Source: Paludibacter sp. (lineage in GTDB: Bacteria > Bacteroidota > Bacteroidia > Bacteroidales > Paludibacteraceae). Taken from it: DNA of 59,100 nucleotides. The position numbers were made by a program, and so were the translations under genes. The DNA is taken from NCBI GenBank assembly GCA_017882285.1, contig JADGPS010000009.1, positions 1 to 59,100 of the forward strand, in the 5' to 3' direction. The notes beneath the pieces were generated by a model, which saw only the letters and a list, made by a program, of their open reading frames with translations, was not told where the DNA came from and did no database searches. Of this stretch, positions 16,138 to 24,045 are shown piece after piece; position 1 is the first letter of the stretch; each line of letters begins with the position of its first letter.

Positions 16138-18108
16138 ATGCAAGCAAAAGAAACAAAACTCCAAGACATAATTGAAGGAACAAAACAATATGTAATTCCT
16201 TTATTTCAGAGAACTTATAGTTGGACAACAAAGGAATGGGAAGTTCTTTGGAAAGACCTTGTAGAACTTTGTGAAATGGAAAATCCAAGAACTCATTTTA
16301 TTGGATCAATTGTAAATATGCCAACCGTTTCTGTGCCAGAGGGAGTTGCGAAATACCTGCTTATTGACGGTCAACAAAGATTGACAACTATTTTTATTTT
16401 GTTAATCTTGTTACGCAATAAAGCACGAGAGAATCAAAATATGCGCTTTGCGGACGAAATTAATAATACATTACTTGTTAATCAATACAAAGATGGCATT
16501 GATTATTACAAATTAATGCCAACTCAAGTTGACAGAGAAACTTATCAGAATTTAATAACTGGCAATCCAAATGAATCAGAAAACCAACTAACAAGGGCAT
16601 ATACTTTCTTTGAAAAGAAACTCAAACAAATAGAAATTGAACCTGAAAAACTTAAAAAAGTTATTACGAGTTATTTTTCAATAGTAAGTATTGTTCTTGA
16701 TGTTGACGATAATCCTTATTTGGTTTTTGAAAGCCTTAACGCAAAGGGGCGTCCATTAACACAAGCAGACCTTATCAGAAACTTCTTTTTTATGCGAATT
16801 CATATTGATAATCAAGAAGATGTTTATAAGAGTTTTTGGTTGCCAATGCAGACTGCTCTAAATGAGGACTTAACGGAATTCATTCGACATTACTTGATGA
16901 AAGATGGAAATATTATAAAGCAAGGTGATGTTTATTATGCTCTAAAGGACAATGTTTCTACAACAAATGCAACCGATTATCTAAAAAAATTAAAAGAATT
17001 CTCAATTTTTTATCATAGGTTTAAATATCCTGAATTTGAACAAGAACCTGAGCTTCAAAGAATGTTTAGGCGACTTAATCGAATTGAAGTAACAACAGCA
17101 TATCCCTTGTTGCTGAATTTTTATAGCAATTATAACGAAGGGAAAATTGACAAAAATGGATTTGTGACAATTTTAAAAACATTAGAAAACTACTTGATTA
17201 GAAGATTTGTATGCAATATTGCAACCAATCAATTAAACAAAATATTTCCTACGGTTTATCCTTTGATTCAATCAAAATATTCTGACAATATTATTGAAGG
17301 CTTTAAAACAATATTACAAGGAAAAGGCTATCCAAAAGATAACGAATTTTTCTTGCGCTTTCGTGAAGCTAAGTTTTATGGTGGTGGTGATAGAGTCGTC
17401 AAAACTAAATTAATTTTGGAAACCATTGAGGGAAGTTTTAACCATAAAGAAGCAGTATCGTTTGAAAATTTGACCGTAGAACATGTTATGCCACAAACAT
17501 TATCCGAATGGTGGCAAGGGCATTTGGGAGAAGATTGGGACGAGACTCACGAACTTTATTTACATACAATTGGGAATTTAACTTTGACTGCCTACAATTC
17601 CGAATTGTCAAATGACGATTTTCCAATCAAAAAACAAACATTGAATGAAAGTCATCTTGAAATAAATAAGTATTTCGCAAATACTCCTACTTGGTCAAGA
17701 ACTGAAATTGAATATAGAGCAGAGAATCTTGCAAAAAAAGCACTAGAAATTTGGCCATATTTTGGACAGGAAAATTCATCACCAACAGACATACAAGAAG
17801 TTACTGGCACAACACCGATAGGACTTAAAATATTAGGTCAGAATTTTGATGTAAAAACTTGGCGTGATGTAATGGAGCAAACACTTAATGTAGTCGCAGA
17901 CCTTGAACCTGAAAAGTTTGAAATAATTGCCCACAACTTTCCAAGATATGTTGGTAAAGATAAAAATAAATTCAGAGCAATCAGACAGCTCCAAAATGAT
18001 TATTTTATCGAGGTCAATTTGTCAGCACAGAGTATTCAAAGACTTTGCTACCAAGCGATGGAAACAATTGAATTAACTTCTGACGAATGGGAAGTTTTAG
18101 TACAATGA
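16138..18108 (+). CDS. DUF262/DUF1524 protein (GmrSD-like, likely phage defence)
   Basis: A 656-residue cytoplasmic protein. The DUF262 part, related to ParB/Srx nucleotide hydrolases, shows VIPLFQRTYSW (19-29) and DGQQR (77-81) for the nucleotide site. The DUF1524 His-Me-finger nuclease part shows VEHVMPQTLSEWW with E448-H449 and HTIGNLTLTAYN with H476 and N480. About 100 further residues (from about 550) form an extra C-terminal domain I cannot name. The same domain pair makes up the GmrSD type IV restriction enzyme that cuts modified phage DNA, so defence is the likely role. It is a single-gene unit between direct-repeat copy 2 and attC-like site B, in a region otherwise made of toxin-antitoxin and unknown cargo. 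Both active-site motifs look intact. Confidence 0.85.
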   Translation: MQAKETKLQDIIEGTKQYVIPLFQRTYSWTTKEWEVLWKDLVELCEMENPRTHFIGSIVNMPTVSVPEGVAKYLLIDGQQRLTTIFILLILLRNKARENQNMRFADEINNTLLVNQYKDGIDYYKLMPTQVDRETYQNLITGNPNESENQLTRAYTFFEKKLKQIEIEPEKLKKVITSYFSIVSIVLDVDDNPYLVFESLNAKGRPLTQADLIRNFFFMRIHIDNQEDVYKSFWLPMQTALNEDLTEFIRHYLMKDGNIIKQGDVYYALKDNVSTTNATDYLKKLKEFSIFYHRFKYPEFEQEPELQRMFRRLNRIEVTTAYPLLLNFYSNYNEGKIDKNGFVTILKTLENYLIRRFVCNIATNQLNKIFPTVYPLIQSKYSDNIIEGFKTILQGKGYPKDNEFFLRFREAKFYGGGDRVVKTKLILETIEGSFNHKEAVSFENLTVEHVMPQTLSEWWQGHLGEDWDETHELYLHTIGNLTLTAYNSELSNDDFPIKKQTLNESHLEINKYFANTPTWSRTEIEYRAENLAKKALEIWPYFGQENSSPTDIQEVTGTTPIGLKILGQNFDVKTWRDVMEQTLNVVADLEPEKFEIIAHNFPRYVGKDKNKFRAIRQLQNDYFIEVNLSAQSIQRLCYQAMETIELTSDEWEVLVQ

Positions 18109-18414
18109 CAAATTGATTTAAAATAAAGCCCGAACCGCTAACACACGCTCTATGTGCATTGGCTGGCTGATCCTGCTAAGGCGGGGCAAGCAGTGCAATT
18201 GGCCCGTTTTGCTCCCTCATTCACTTTGTCCGTCAGCTGACGGACAGTGAACGCTCCCTCCCGATGCATCGGGACAAATGCCCATAGTCACTGTCGTTAG
18301 GGGCAAGCATAAAAAAAAATAAAACAAGAAGTACATTTAATACGAAAAATTTGCACACACGTATAAATATATATATATTTGCACGTATGAAATTATTTAA
18401 TCACAAAACTCATT
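18109..18414. other. Intergenic region holding attC-like site B
   Basis: Almost the whole gap is the fold-back sequence described at 18134-18305, plus an A-rich spacer leading to the antitoxin gene. No further gene is visible. Confidence 0.6.
18134..18305 (+). repeat. attC-like fold-back site B
   Basis: The left arm (CCGCTAACACACGCTCTATG at 18135-18154, then TGCATTGGC) is imperfectly complementary to the right arm (ACAAATGCCCATAGTCACTG at 18274-18293, then TCGTTAGGGGC). Blocks CTAAC, ACA, CTATG and GCATT pair. Two perfect internal palindromes are present (CCGTCAGCTGACGG, CCCGATGCATCGGG). The ends do not fit the classical GTTRRRY rule exactly. It shares the CATTGGC and GGCTGA segments with site C. 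Confidence 0.55.
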
Positions 18415-18663
18415 ATGAATACGAAACTAACACTTACAATCGAACAAACAATTATTGAAAGAGCGAAGAAATATGCTAACAATAAGGGACGAAGTTTGTC
18501 AGAGATCATTGAAAATTATCTAAAAGCTATTACGAGAGATGAAAATGCAGAAAACATTGAATTGACTCCTATCGTAAAATCACTTAAAGGTTCTTTCAAA
18601 GCTCCTCAGAATTTTGATTACAAGAAAGAGTTATCTAAGCGTTTAACCGAAAAATACCAATAA
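18415..18663 (+). CDS. DUF6364 family antitoxin
   Basis: An 82-residue protein whose N-terminus MNTKLTLTIEQTIIERAKKYA followed by GRSLSEIIENYL is a ribbon-helix-helix DNA-binding fold. Its basic C-terminal tail probably wraps the toxin. The next gene starts one base after its TAA, the usual arrangement in toxin-antitoxin operons, so it should neutralise the PIN toxin and repress the shared promoter. I assign it to DUF6364 from the pattern. Confidence 0.82.
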   Translation: MNTKLTLTIEQTIIERAKKYANNKGRSLSEIIENYLKAITRDENAENIELTPIVKSLKGSFKAPQNFDYKKELSKRLTEKYQ

Positions 18664-18664
18664 A

Positions 18665-19090
18665 ATGCATAAAGTACTTATTGATACAGACGTTATTTTA
18701 GATTTCTTTTTTAATCGAAAACCATTTTCTGATAATGCTGCTCAAATTTTAGCTTTATGTGAATCTAATGAGATAAAGGGATTTATTACTTCTGTGATTA
18801 TTAGCAATGTATATTATTTATTAAGACAAACAGCGACTCACGAAAAAGTCGTCGAAAAATTAATACAACTAACATCAATAATCGAAGTCTTAACAACAGA
18901 CAAAACAGTAATTCGAAAAGCGTTGAACTCCAGTTTTAAAGACTTCGAAGATGCTCTTCAAAACTTCTCCGCTGAATTATCAGGAGAAATTGATTTAATT
19001 ATAACTCGAAATATCAAAGATTATAAAAACAGTTCGTTGGGTATTCTAACCCCGGAAAATTACTTGAAAACACTAATTGCCAGCCGCTAA
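18665..19090 (+). CDS. PIN-domain toxin (PIN_3 type, VapC-like)
   Basis: A 141-residue predicted metal-dependent RNase. Acidic active-site residues are visible as D7 in VLIDTDVILD, the acidic pair in KDFEDALQ near 99-103 and the late D in EIDLIITRNIKDYKNS. The IISNVYYLLRQ stretch is typical of the PIN_3 branch, which has Asn where VapC has Glu. It is coupled to the DUF6364 antitoxin. The pair is bounded by related attC-like sites B and C, so it has the look of a mobile gene cassette, a common vehicle for such stabilising modules. Confidence 0.88.
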   Translation: MHKVLIDTDVILDFFFNRKPFSDNAAQILALCESNEIKGFITSVIISNVYYLLRQTATHEKVVEKLIQLTSIIEVLTTDKTVIRKALNSSFKDFEDALQNFSAELSGEIDLIITRNIKDYKNSSLGILTPENYLKTLIASR

Positions 19091-19174
19091 TATACACCTC
19101 CTGTTCATTGGCGGCTGACCCCGCAAATGGAACATGCCGTGAAACGGTGACCGCCAATTATAAAACATTAACGG
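19083..19174 (+). repeat. attC-like fold-back site C
   Basis: GCCGCTAAT at 19083 and ATTGGCGG at 19107-19114 pair with CCGCCAAT (19151-19158) and ATTAACGGC (19167-19175). The left arm overlaps the last codons of the PIN gene and shares CATTGGC and GGCTGA with site B. Confidence 0.55.
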
Positions 19175-19205
19175 CTATTTTTCATCATCTAATCACTTTT
19201 TATCC

Positions 19206-19213
19206 TACATTTG
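19206..19213 (+). promoter_or_regulatory. Putative -7 box of the copper-efflux operon
   Basis: TACATTTG matches TAnnTTTG, 38 bp upstream of the first gene of the operon. Confidence 0.55.
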
Positions 19214-19250
19214 CGCAAACTTTTTATGAACAGGTTTGTTTCAGTACCAA

Positions 19251-19670
19251 ATGAAAAAGCTATTTTCCATAGTATTTGCTGCATTGATTCTCCTTTCGGG
19301 GATGCATCTTTCGTTGGCTACGCATATATGCGGAGGTGAACTGGCTGCTGTAAAATGGTCGCTGGTTGATGAAAAGGCAAGCTGTGGAATGGCAATAGAT
19401 AAACAAATTAATACCACCGCCAATACGATTACTGCTGAAAGTTGCTGCAAGGATGAAACATCTTTCTTTGCTGTTGACTCAAACTACAATCCTTCTACTA
19501 TACAAATTAATGAACCTGTCAACCAACTTTTGCAGGTTTTCTATATTCCCGAAACGATTGGATTCCAATTTTCCAATACTCGTTCTTCTGTAAACGCAAC
19601 TATCCAGCCACCCGGCAAATTCATTGCCAGTGCTGTCAGTCTCCCCGATATTTGCGTATTCCGTATTTGA
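19251..19670 (+). CDS. HYC_CC_PP family cysteine-containing secreted protein
   Basis: A 139-residue exported protein. The ATG at 19251 begins a good signal peptide (MKKLFSIVFAALILLSG); a TTG five codons earlier is ignored. After the leader come HICGGEL, SCGM, SCCKDE and, near the end, QPPGK and SLPDICVFRI, the conserved His/Cys, Cys-Cys and Pro-Pro blocks that name the HYC_CC_PP family. The family is a frequent first gene of metal-efflux operons in Bacteroidota. Periplasmic binding of soft metal ions is inferred from the conserved cysteines and from its position ahead of the HMA and CusA genes. Confidence 0.72.
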   Translation: MKKLFSIVFAALILLSGMHLSLATHICGGELAAVKWSLVDEKASCGMAIDKQINTTANTITAESCCKDETSFFAVDSNYNPSTIQINEPVNQLLQVFYIPETIGFQFSNTRSSVNATIQPPGKFIASAVSLPDICVFRI

Positions 19671-19777
19671 TTAACTGATATCATTTGAATTTTAGCTGAA
19701 GAGTTTTTTGAACTCATTGGCTAACGGGTTGTTATACCCATACCATTCCTATATATTAATTATTAAAATATTCCAAA

Positions 19778-20131
19778 ATGAAAACATTAAAATTATTTCT
19801 TGTAGCTTTAATAGCTATCACCGTAAGTGCAACTACATCTGCACAAGTGACCGATCATTCAAAAATGGTTATGACAAAAACCGAAACCATCAAAGTGGCA
19901 GGTAAATGCGAAATGTGCAAGGCACGTATCGAAAAAGCCGCTAAAGTAGATGGCGTCACCAAAGCTGTTTGGAGTGATAAAACAAAGTTACTGACTTTGG
20001 TTTATAACCCTATGAAAGTGAAAAGCGACGACATTCAAAAGCAAATTGCTGCTGTTGGTCATGACACACCTAAGTACAAAGCAACTGATAAGGCTTATAA
20101 TGCTTTGCCGGGCTGTTGCAAATACAGATGA
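19778..20131 (+). CDS. Exported heavy-metal-associated (HMA) protein
   Basis: A 117-residue protein with signal peptide (cleavage near SATTSAQ) followed by one HMA ferredoxin-like domain. The metal site is GKCEMCKARIEKAA with C44 and C47 in the CxxC loop. The tail adds GCCKYR, a possible second thiolate pair. Such domains bind Cu(I), and here export suggests a periplasmic metallochaperone delivering copper to the efflux complex encoded next. It belongs to the operon starting at 19251. A palindromic element of about 96 bp separates it from cusA. Confidence 0.88.
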   Translation: MKTLKLFLVALIAITVSATTSAQVTDHSKMVMTKTETIKVAGKCEMCKARIEKAAKVDGVTKAVWSDKTKLLTLVYNPMKVKSDDIQKQIAAVGHDTPKYKATDKAYNALPGCCKYR

Positions 20132-20226
20132 CCCCCAACCCCCTAAAGGGGGCTTTGGGGTTACTACCTTTTTTACATTCATCTCATTTATTCATCTTTT
20201 TAATTCCCCTTTAGGGGTTAGGGGTC
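20131..20226. repeat. MITE-like palindromic element 1 (96 bp)
   Basis: ACCCCCAACCCCCTAAAGGG at 20131 and its inverted counterpart CCCCTTTAGGGGTTAGGGGT ending at 20225 bracket about 40 bp of unrelated AT-rich DNA. It occupies the whole HMA-cusA junction. The same outer repeats recur at 25442, 25584, 38726 and, in decayed form, 57826. Confidence 0.8.
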
Positions 20227-20227
20227 T

Positions 20228-23200
20228 ATGTTTAATAAACTCGTTCATTATTTTCTCTATCACAGGCTGATTACGTTTATTTTCCTGATTGCCTTTTTGG
20301 TGATGGGAATTGCGTATGCACCGTTCAATTGGAAAACGGGCATTATTCCGCGCGATCCGATCCCGGTGGATGCCATTCCCGATATTGGTGACAACCAGCA
20401 GATTGTTTCCACCGAATGGATGGGACGCTCGCCCCGTGATATTCAGGATCAGATCAGTTATCCCCTCACGTCGGCATTGCTCGGCATTCCCGGTGTGAAG
20501 ACTATTCGTAGCACGTCTATGTTCGGCATGTCGTTTATCTACATTATTTTCAAGGATAACGTGGAATTTTACTGGAGCCGCTCGCGGATATTGGAAAAGC
20601 TGAATTCATTGCCAGTCGGAACGTTGCCGCAAGGCGTTCAACCGGCATTGGGACCGGATGCTACGGCACTTGGTCAAATCTTTTGGTACACGCTCGAAGG
20701 GCGCGATCCGAAAACCGGCAAACCGAATGGCGGTTGGAGTCCGCAGGAATTGCGTACTATTCAGGATTTCTACGTCAAATACAGTCTGTCGGCTGCCGAA
20801 GGTGTTTCGGAAGTGGCTTCGGTGGGCGGTTTTACCAAGGAATATCAGGTGGATGTAAACCCCGAAGCTATGAAAGCTTTTGGTGTTTCGGTGATGGACG
20901 TGATGAATGCCGTCCGCAAAAGCAATCTCGATATTGGAGCCGAAACCGTGGAACTGAATAATGTGGAATACATTATCCGGGGCTTGGGTTACGTGAAAAA
21001 TCTGGACGACCTCGATAATTCAGTCGTTTCGGTTCGGAATAATATTCCCGTTCGGATAAAAGATGTAGCCCGAACTTCCTTTGGACCTGCTACCCGTCGC
21101 GGTGGTCTGGATAAAGCAGGAAGCGAAGCGGTAGGAGCGGTAGTGGTAGCCCGTTATGGTTCCAATCCGATGGAAGTAATCGGCAACGTGAAAGCCAAAA
21201 TCAAAGAAATTGAAGCCGGATTGCCACAAAAGAAACTGCCGGATGGTAGCATTTCGAAAGTAACCGTGGTGCCTTTTTACGACCGCACCGGTTTGATTAA
21301 AGAAACTATCGGAACACTTGAATCGGCTCTGTCGCACGAAATCCTGATCAGCATTATTGTCATTATCGTGTTGGTATTGAATCTACGCGCTTCGGTGATT
21401 GTTGCAGGATTATTGCCATTGGGCGTGCTAATGACATTTATTCTGATGCATTTCTTTGGAGTGGAAGCGAATATCGTAGCCCTGTCGGGTATTGCCATTG
21501 CCATTGGGGTAATGGTGGATATTGGCATTGTGGATGTGGAGAATATTCTGCGGCATCTGGAAATGCCTGAGAATAAAGGAGTCCGAGGCAAAGAACTGAT
21601 GAACGTCATTTATCTTGCCACGACTGAAGTGCGTGCTGCGGTGGTAACTTCCATCGCTACCACCATTGTAAGTTTCTTGCCTGTATTTGCCATGGAAGCT
21701 GCCGAAGGAAAATTATTTCATCCGCTGGCGTTTACCAAGTCGTTTGCTCTTATATCTGCATTTCTTCTTGGTATCATCGTTCTGCCAACGTTGGTGCATA
21801 TCTTTTTTGATATCAGGATTGATACGAAAAAAATCCGCCGGTATTTTAACGGTGGTTTGATTGCGGGCGGAATTGCAATTATTATTTTTTGGCACGTATG
21901 GCCTGCGTTGGCATTGGTTGCTGTCGGAATAAATAATTTGCAGGATTATCGCTGGCCTGAAAAATGGAAAGAGTTCCCGAACTATATCAATATTGCCATT
22001 GCGGTGTTGGTGGCATTGTATTATTTGTCTATGGAATGGCTGCCGTTAGGCGCACACAACAGTTTATTGGTTAACTTCCTGTTTGTAGCTGGAATTGTTG
22101 CGGTTATTCTGGGTGCATTGATGACGATGGTTCATTTTTACGAACCGATTCTTCGCTGGGCATTGATTCATAAATGGAAATTCCTGATACTTCCTCTTTT
22201 TACGCTGTTTTTTGGACTGCTTGCCTGGCAGGGATTTGATAAAGTTTTCGGACCGGTGGCAAAAGGTGTTGAAAAAATCGGGTGGCAAGCTCCGGCAAAA
22301 GTATTTCCGGGAATTGGCAAAGAATTTATGCCGTCATTGAACGAAGGTTCGTATTTGCTTATGCCAACCAGTATGCCGCATTCGAGTATTGAAAAGAATC
22401 TGCAATACATCGAAACGCTGGATAAACGCTTGTCGGCTATTCCCGAAGTGGAAGTGGCGGTGGGCAAATGGGGACGTGTCAATTCAGCTCTCGATCCAGC
22501 TCCGGTGCAGATGTTCGAGAATACCATCAATTATCGTCCGGAATATATTCTGAACGAAGATGGTCATCGCGAACGTTTCAAAGTAGATAAAGAGGGTGCA
22601 TTTTTGTTGAAAAATGGAAAGACATTCAATGCTGAGAAAGAAACTTTCCGAGCCATTCCTGCTGATAGTTTGATTCAGTCAGACAAAGGTGAATACTTCC
22701 GTCAATGGCGGCCACAGATTAAAAAGCCGAACGACATCTGGAATGAAATAGTCAAAGTGACAGATATTCCCGGTTTGACTTCTGCTCCGAAGCTGCAACC
22801 CATCGAAACACGATTGGTAATGCTTTCTACCGGAATGCGTGCGCCTATGGGTTTGAAAGTGTACGGACCGGATTTGGAATCGATAGAAAAAGCCGGAATG
22901 CAATTTGAAAAGGCATTGAAAAGTGACCCATCGATTAAAGCTTCATCGGTGTTTTACGATAGGGCAGTTGGTGCTCCATATATGGAAATAAAATTGAATC
23001 GCGAAAATATGGCGCGTTATGGAATGACTGTGAGTGATGTGCAGGAAATACTGCAAGTTGCTATGGGTGGTATGGCATTGAGTACTTCGGTAGAAGGGCG
23101 TGAGCGTTTCCCGATGCGTGTCAGGTATGCCCGTGAGTTGCGCGACAATCCTGATGATATCAAGCGGATTCTGATTCCGGCGATGAACGGAACACAAATC

Positions 23201-24025
23201 CCACTGAGTGAATTGGCCGATATAAATTATACGCGTGGTGCGCAAATGATTAAAACCGAGAATACATTCCTGGTTGGTTATGTCATTTTCGACAAGGTGG
23301 AAAGCAAAGCCGAAGTGGACGTGGTGGACGAGGCCGGTACGATATTGCAGAAAAAACTCGACTCGGGTGAATTAAAGTTGCCTGCCGGAGTTACTTACAA
23401 ATTTGCCGGAAACTATGAAAATGAGATTCGTGCGACCGAGCGGTTATCCCTTGTTATCCCAATCAGTTTGTTGCTGATTTTACTCTTGTTGTACTTCCAG
23501 TTCAAAACCGTTACGGCTTCATTTATCCATTTCTCAGGCGTGTTTGTGGCGTTTGCAGGTGGATTTATCATGCTGTGGCTCTACGGACAGGATTGGTTCC
23601 TCAACTTTTCCATTGCGGGAATGAACTTGCGCGATCTGTTCCAAATGCATCCTATAAATCTGAGTGTAGCGGTCTGGGTAGGGTTTATTGCCCTGTTTGG
23701 AATTGCCACCAACGACGGTGTGATTATGGGAACCTACATTCATCAGGTGTTTGAAGAGAAGAAACCGAAAACGGTTCACGAAGTGCGTGAAGCTGTTGTT
23801 TCTGCCGGCAAGAAACGGGTTCGTCCGGCTATGATGACAACAGCTGTGGCGGTAATCGCCTTGCTACCGGTGCTTACTTCCACAGGAAAAGGGGCGGACA
23901 TTATGGTGCCAATGGCTATCCCCGCTTTTGGCGGAATGATTATTCAGGTAATGACGATTTATGTGGTTCCGCTGTTTCAGGCAATGTGGAGGGAAAGAGC
24001 AGTAAATGTAAGAATTAAAGAATGA
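20228..24025 (+). CDS. cusA: CusA-type Cu(I)/Ag(I) RND efflux pump
   Basis: A 1265-residue inner-membrane proton-driven pump of the heavy-metal RND family. The three methionines that line the metal path of E. coli CusA have counterparts at M865 (RLVMLSTGM), M933 (ARYGMTVSDVQ) and M986 (PAMNGTQIP), which supports monovalent copper or silver rather than zinc or cobalt as substrate. It is about 200 residues longer than E. coli CusA. One insertion of roughly 110 residues after the first six-helix block (about 535-650) contains several extra hydrophobic helices, and a charged insertion lies in the second periplasmic loop (about 775-850). The neighbours encode the matching adaptor and outer-membrane channel. 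Confidence 0.93.
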   Translation: MFNKLVHYFLYHRLITFIFLIAFLVMGIAYAPFNWKTGIIPRDPIPVDAIPDIGDNQQIVSTEWMGRSPRDIQDQISYPLTSALLGIPGVKTIRSTSMFGMSFIYIIFKDNVEFYWSRSRILEKLNSLPVGTLPQGVQPALGPDATALGQIFWYTLEGRDPKTGKPNGGWSPQELRTIQDFYVKYSLSAAEGVSEVASVGGFTKEYQVDVNPEAMKAFGVSVMDVMNAVRKSNLDIGAETVELNNVEYIIRGLGYVKNLDDLDNSVVSVRNNIPVRIKDVARTSFGPATRRGGLDKAGSEAVGAVVVARYGSNPMEVIGNVKAKIKEIEAGLPQKKLPDGSISKVTVVPFYDRTGLIKETIGTLESALSHEILISIIVIIVLVLNLRASVIVAGLLPLGVLMTFILMHFFGVEANIVALSGIAIAIGVMVDIGIVDVENILRHLEMPENKGVRGKELMNVIYLATTEVRAAVVTSIATTIVSFLPVFAMEAAEGKLFHPLAFTKSFALISAFLLGIIVLPTLVHIFFDIRIDTKKIRRYFNGGLIAGGIAIIIFWHVWPALALVAVGINNLQDYRWPEKWKEFPNYINIAIAVLVALYYLSMEWLPLGAHNSLLVNFLFVAGIVAVILGALMTMVHFYEPILRWALIHKWKFLILPLFTLFFGLLAWQGFDKVFGPVAKGVEKIGWQAPAKVFPGIGKEFMPSLNEGSYLLMPTSMPHSSIEKNLQYIETLDKRLSAIPEVEVAVGKWGRVNSALDPAPVQMFENTINYRPEYILNEDGHRERFKVDKEGAFLLKNGKTFNAEKETFRAIPADSLIQSDKGEYFRQWRPQIKKPNDIWNEIVKVTDIPGLTSAPKLQPIETRLVMLSTGMRAPMGLKVYGPDLESIEKAGMQFEKALKSDPSIKASSVFYDRAVGAPYMEIKLNRENMARYGMTVSDVQEILQVAMGGMALSTSVEGRERFPMRVRYARELRDNPDDIKRILIPAMNGTQIPLSELADINYTRGAQMIKTENTFLVGYVIFDKVESKAEVDVVDEAGTILQKKLDSGELKLPAGVTYKFAGNYENEIRATERLSLVIPISLLLILLLLYFQFKTVTASFIHFSGVFVAFAGGFIMLWLYGQDWFLNFSIAGMNLRDLFQMHPINLSVAVWVGFIALFGIATNDGVIMGTYIHQVFEEKKPKTVHEVREAVVSAGKKRVRPAMMTTAVAVIALLPVLTSTGKGADIMVPMAIPAFGGMIIQVMTIYVVPLFQAMWRERAVNVRIKE

Positions 24026-24045
24026 AAAAATGTAAGATTTGAAAT

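Noticed and set aside
18134-19175. Canonical integron attC sites
   Set aside because: The ends do not satisfy RYYYAAC/GTTRRRY and no integrase is visible, so they are called attC-like only.
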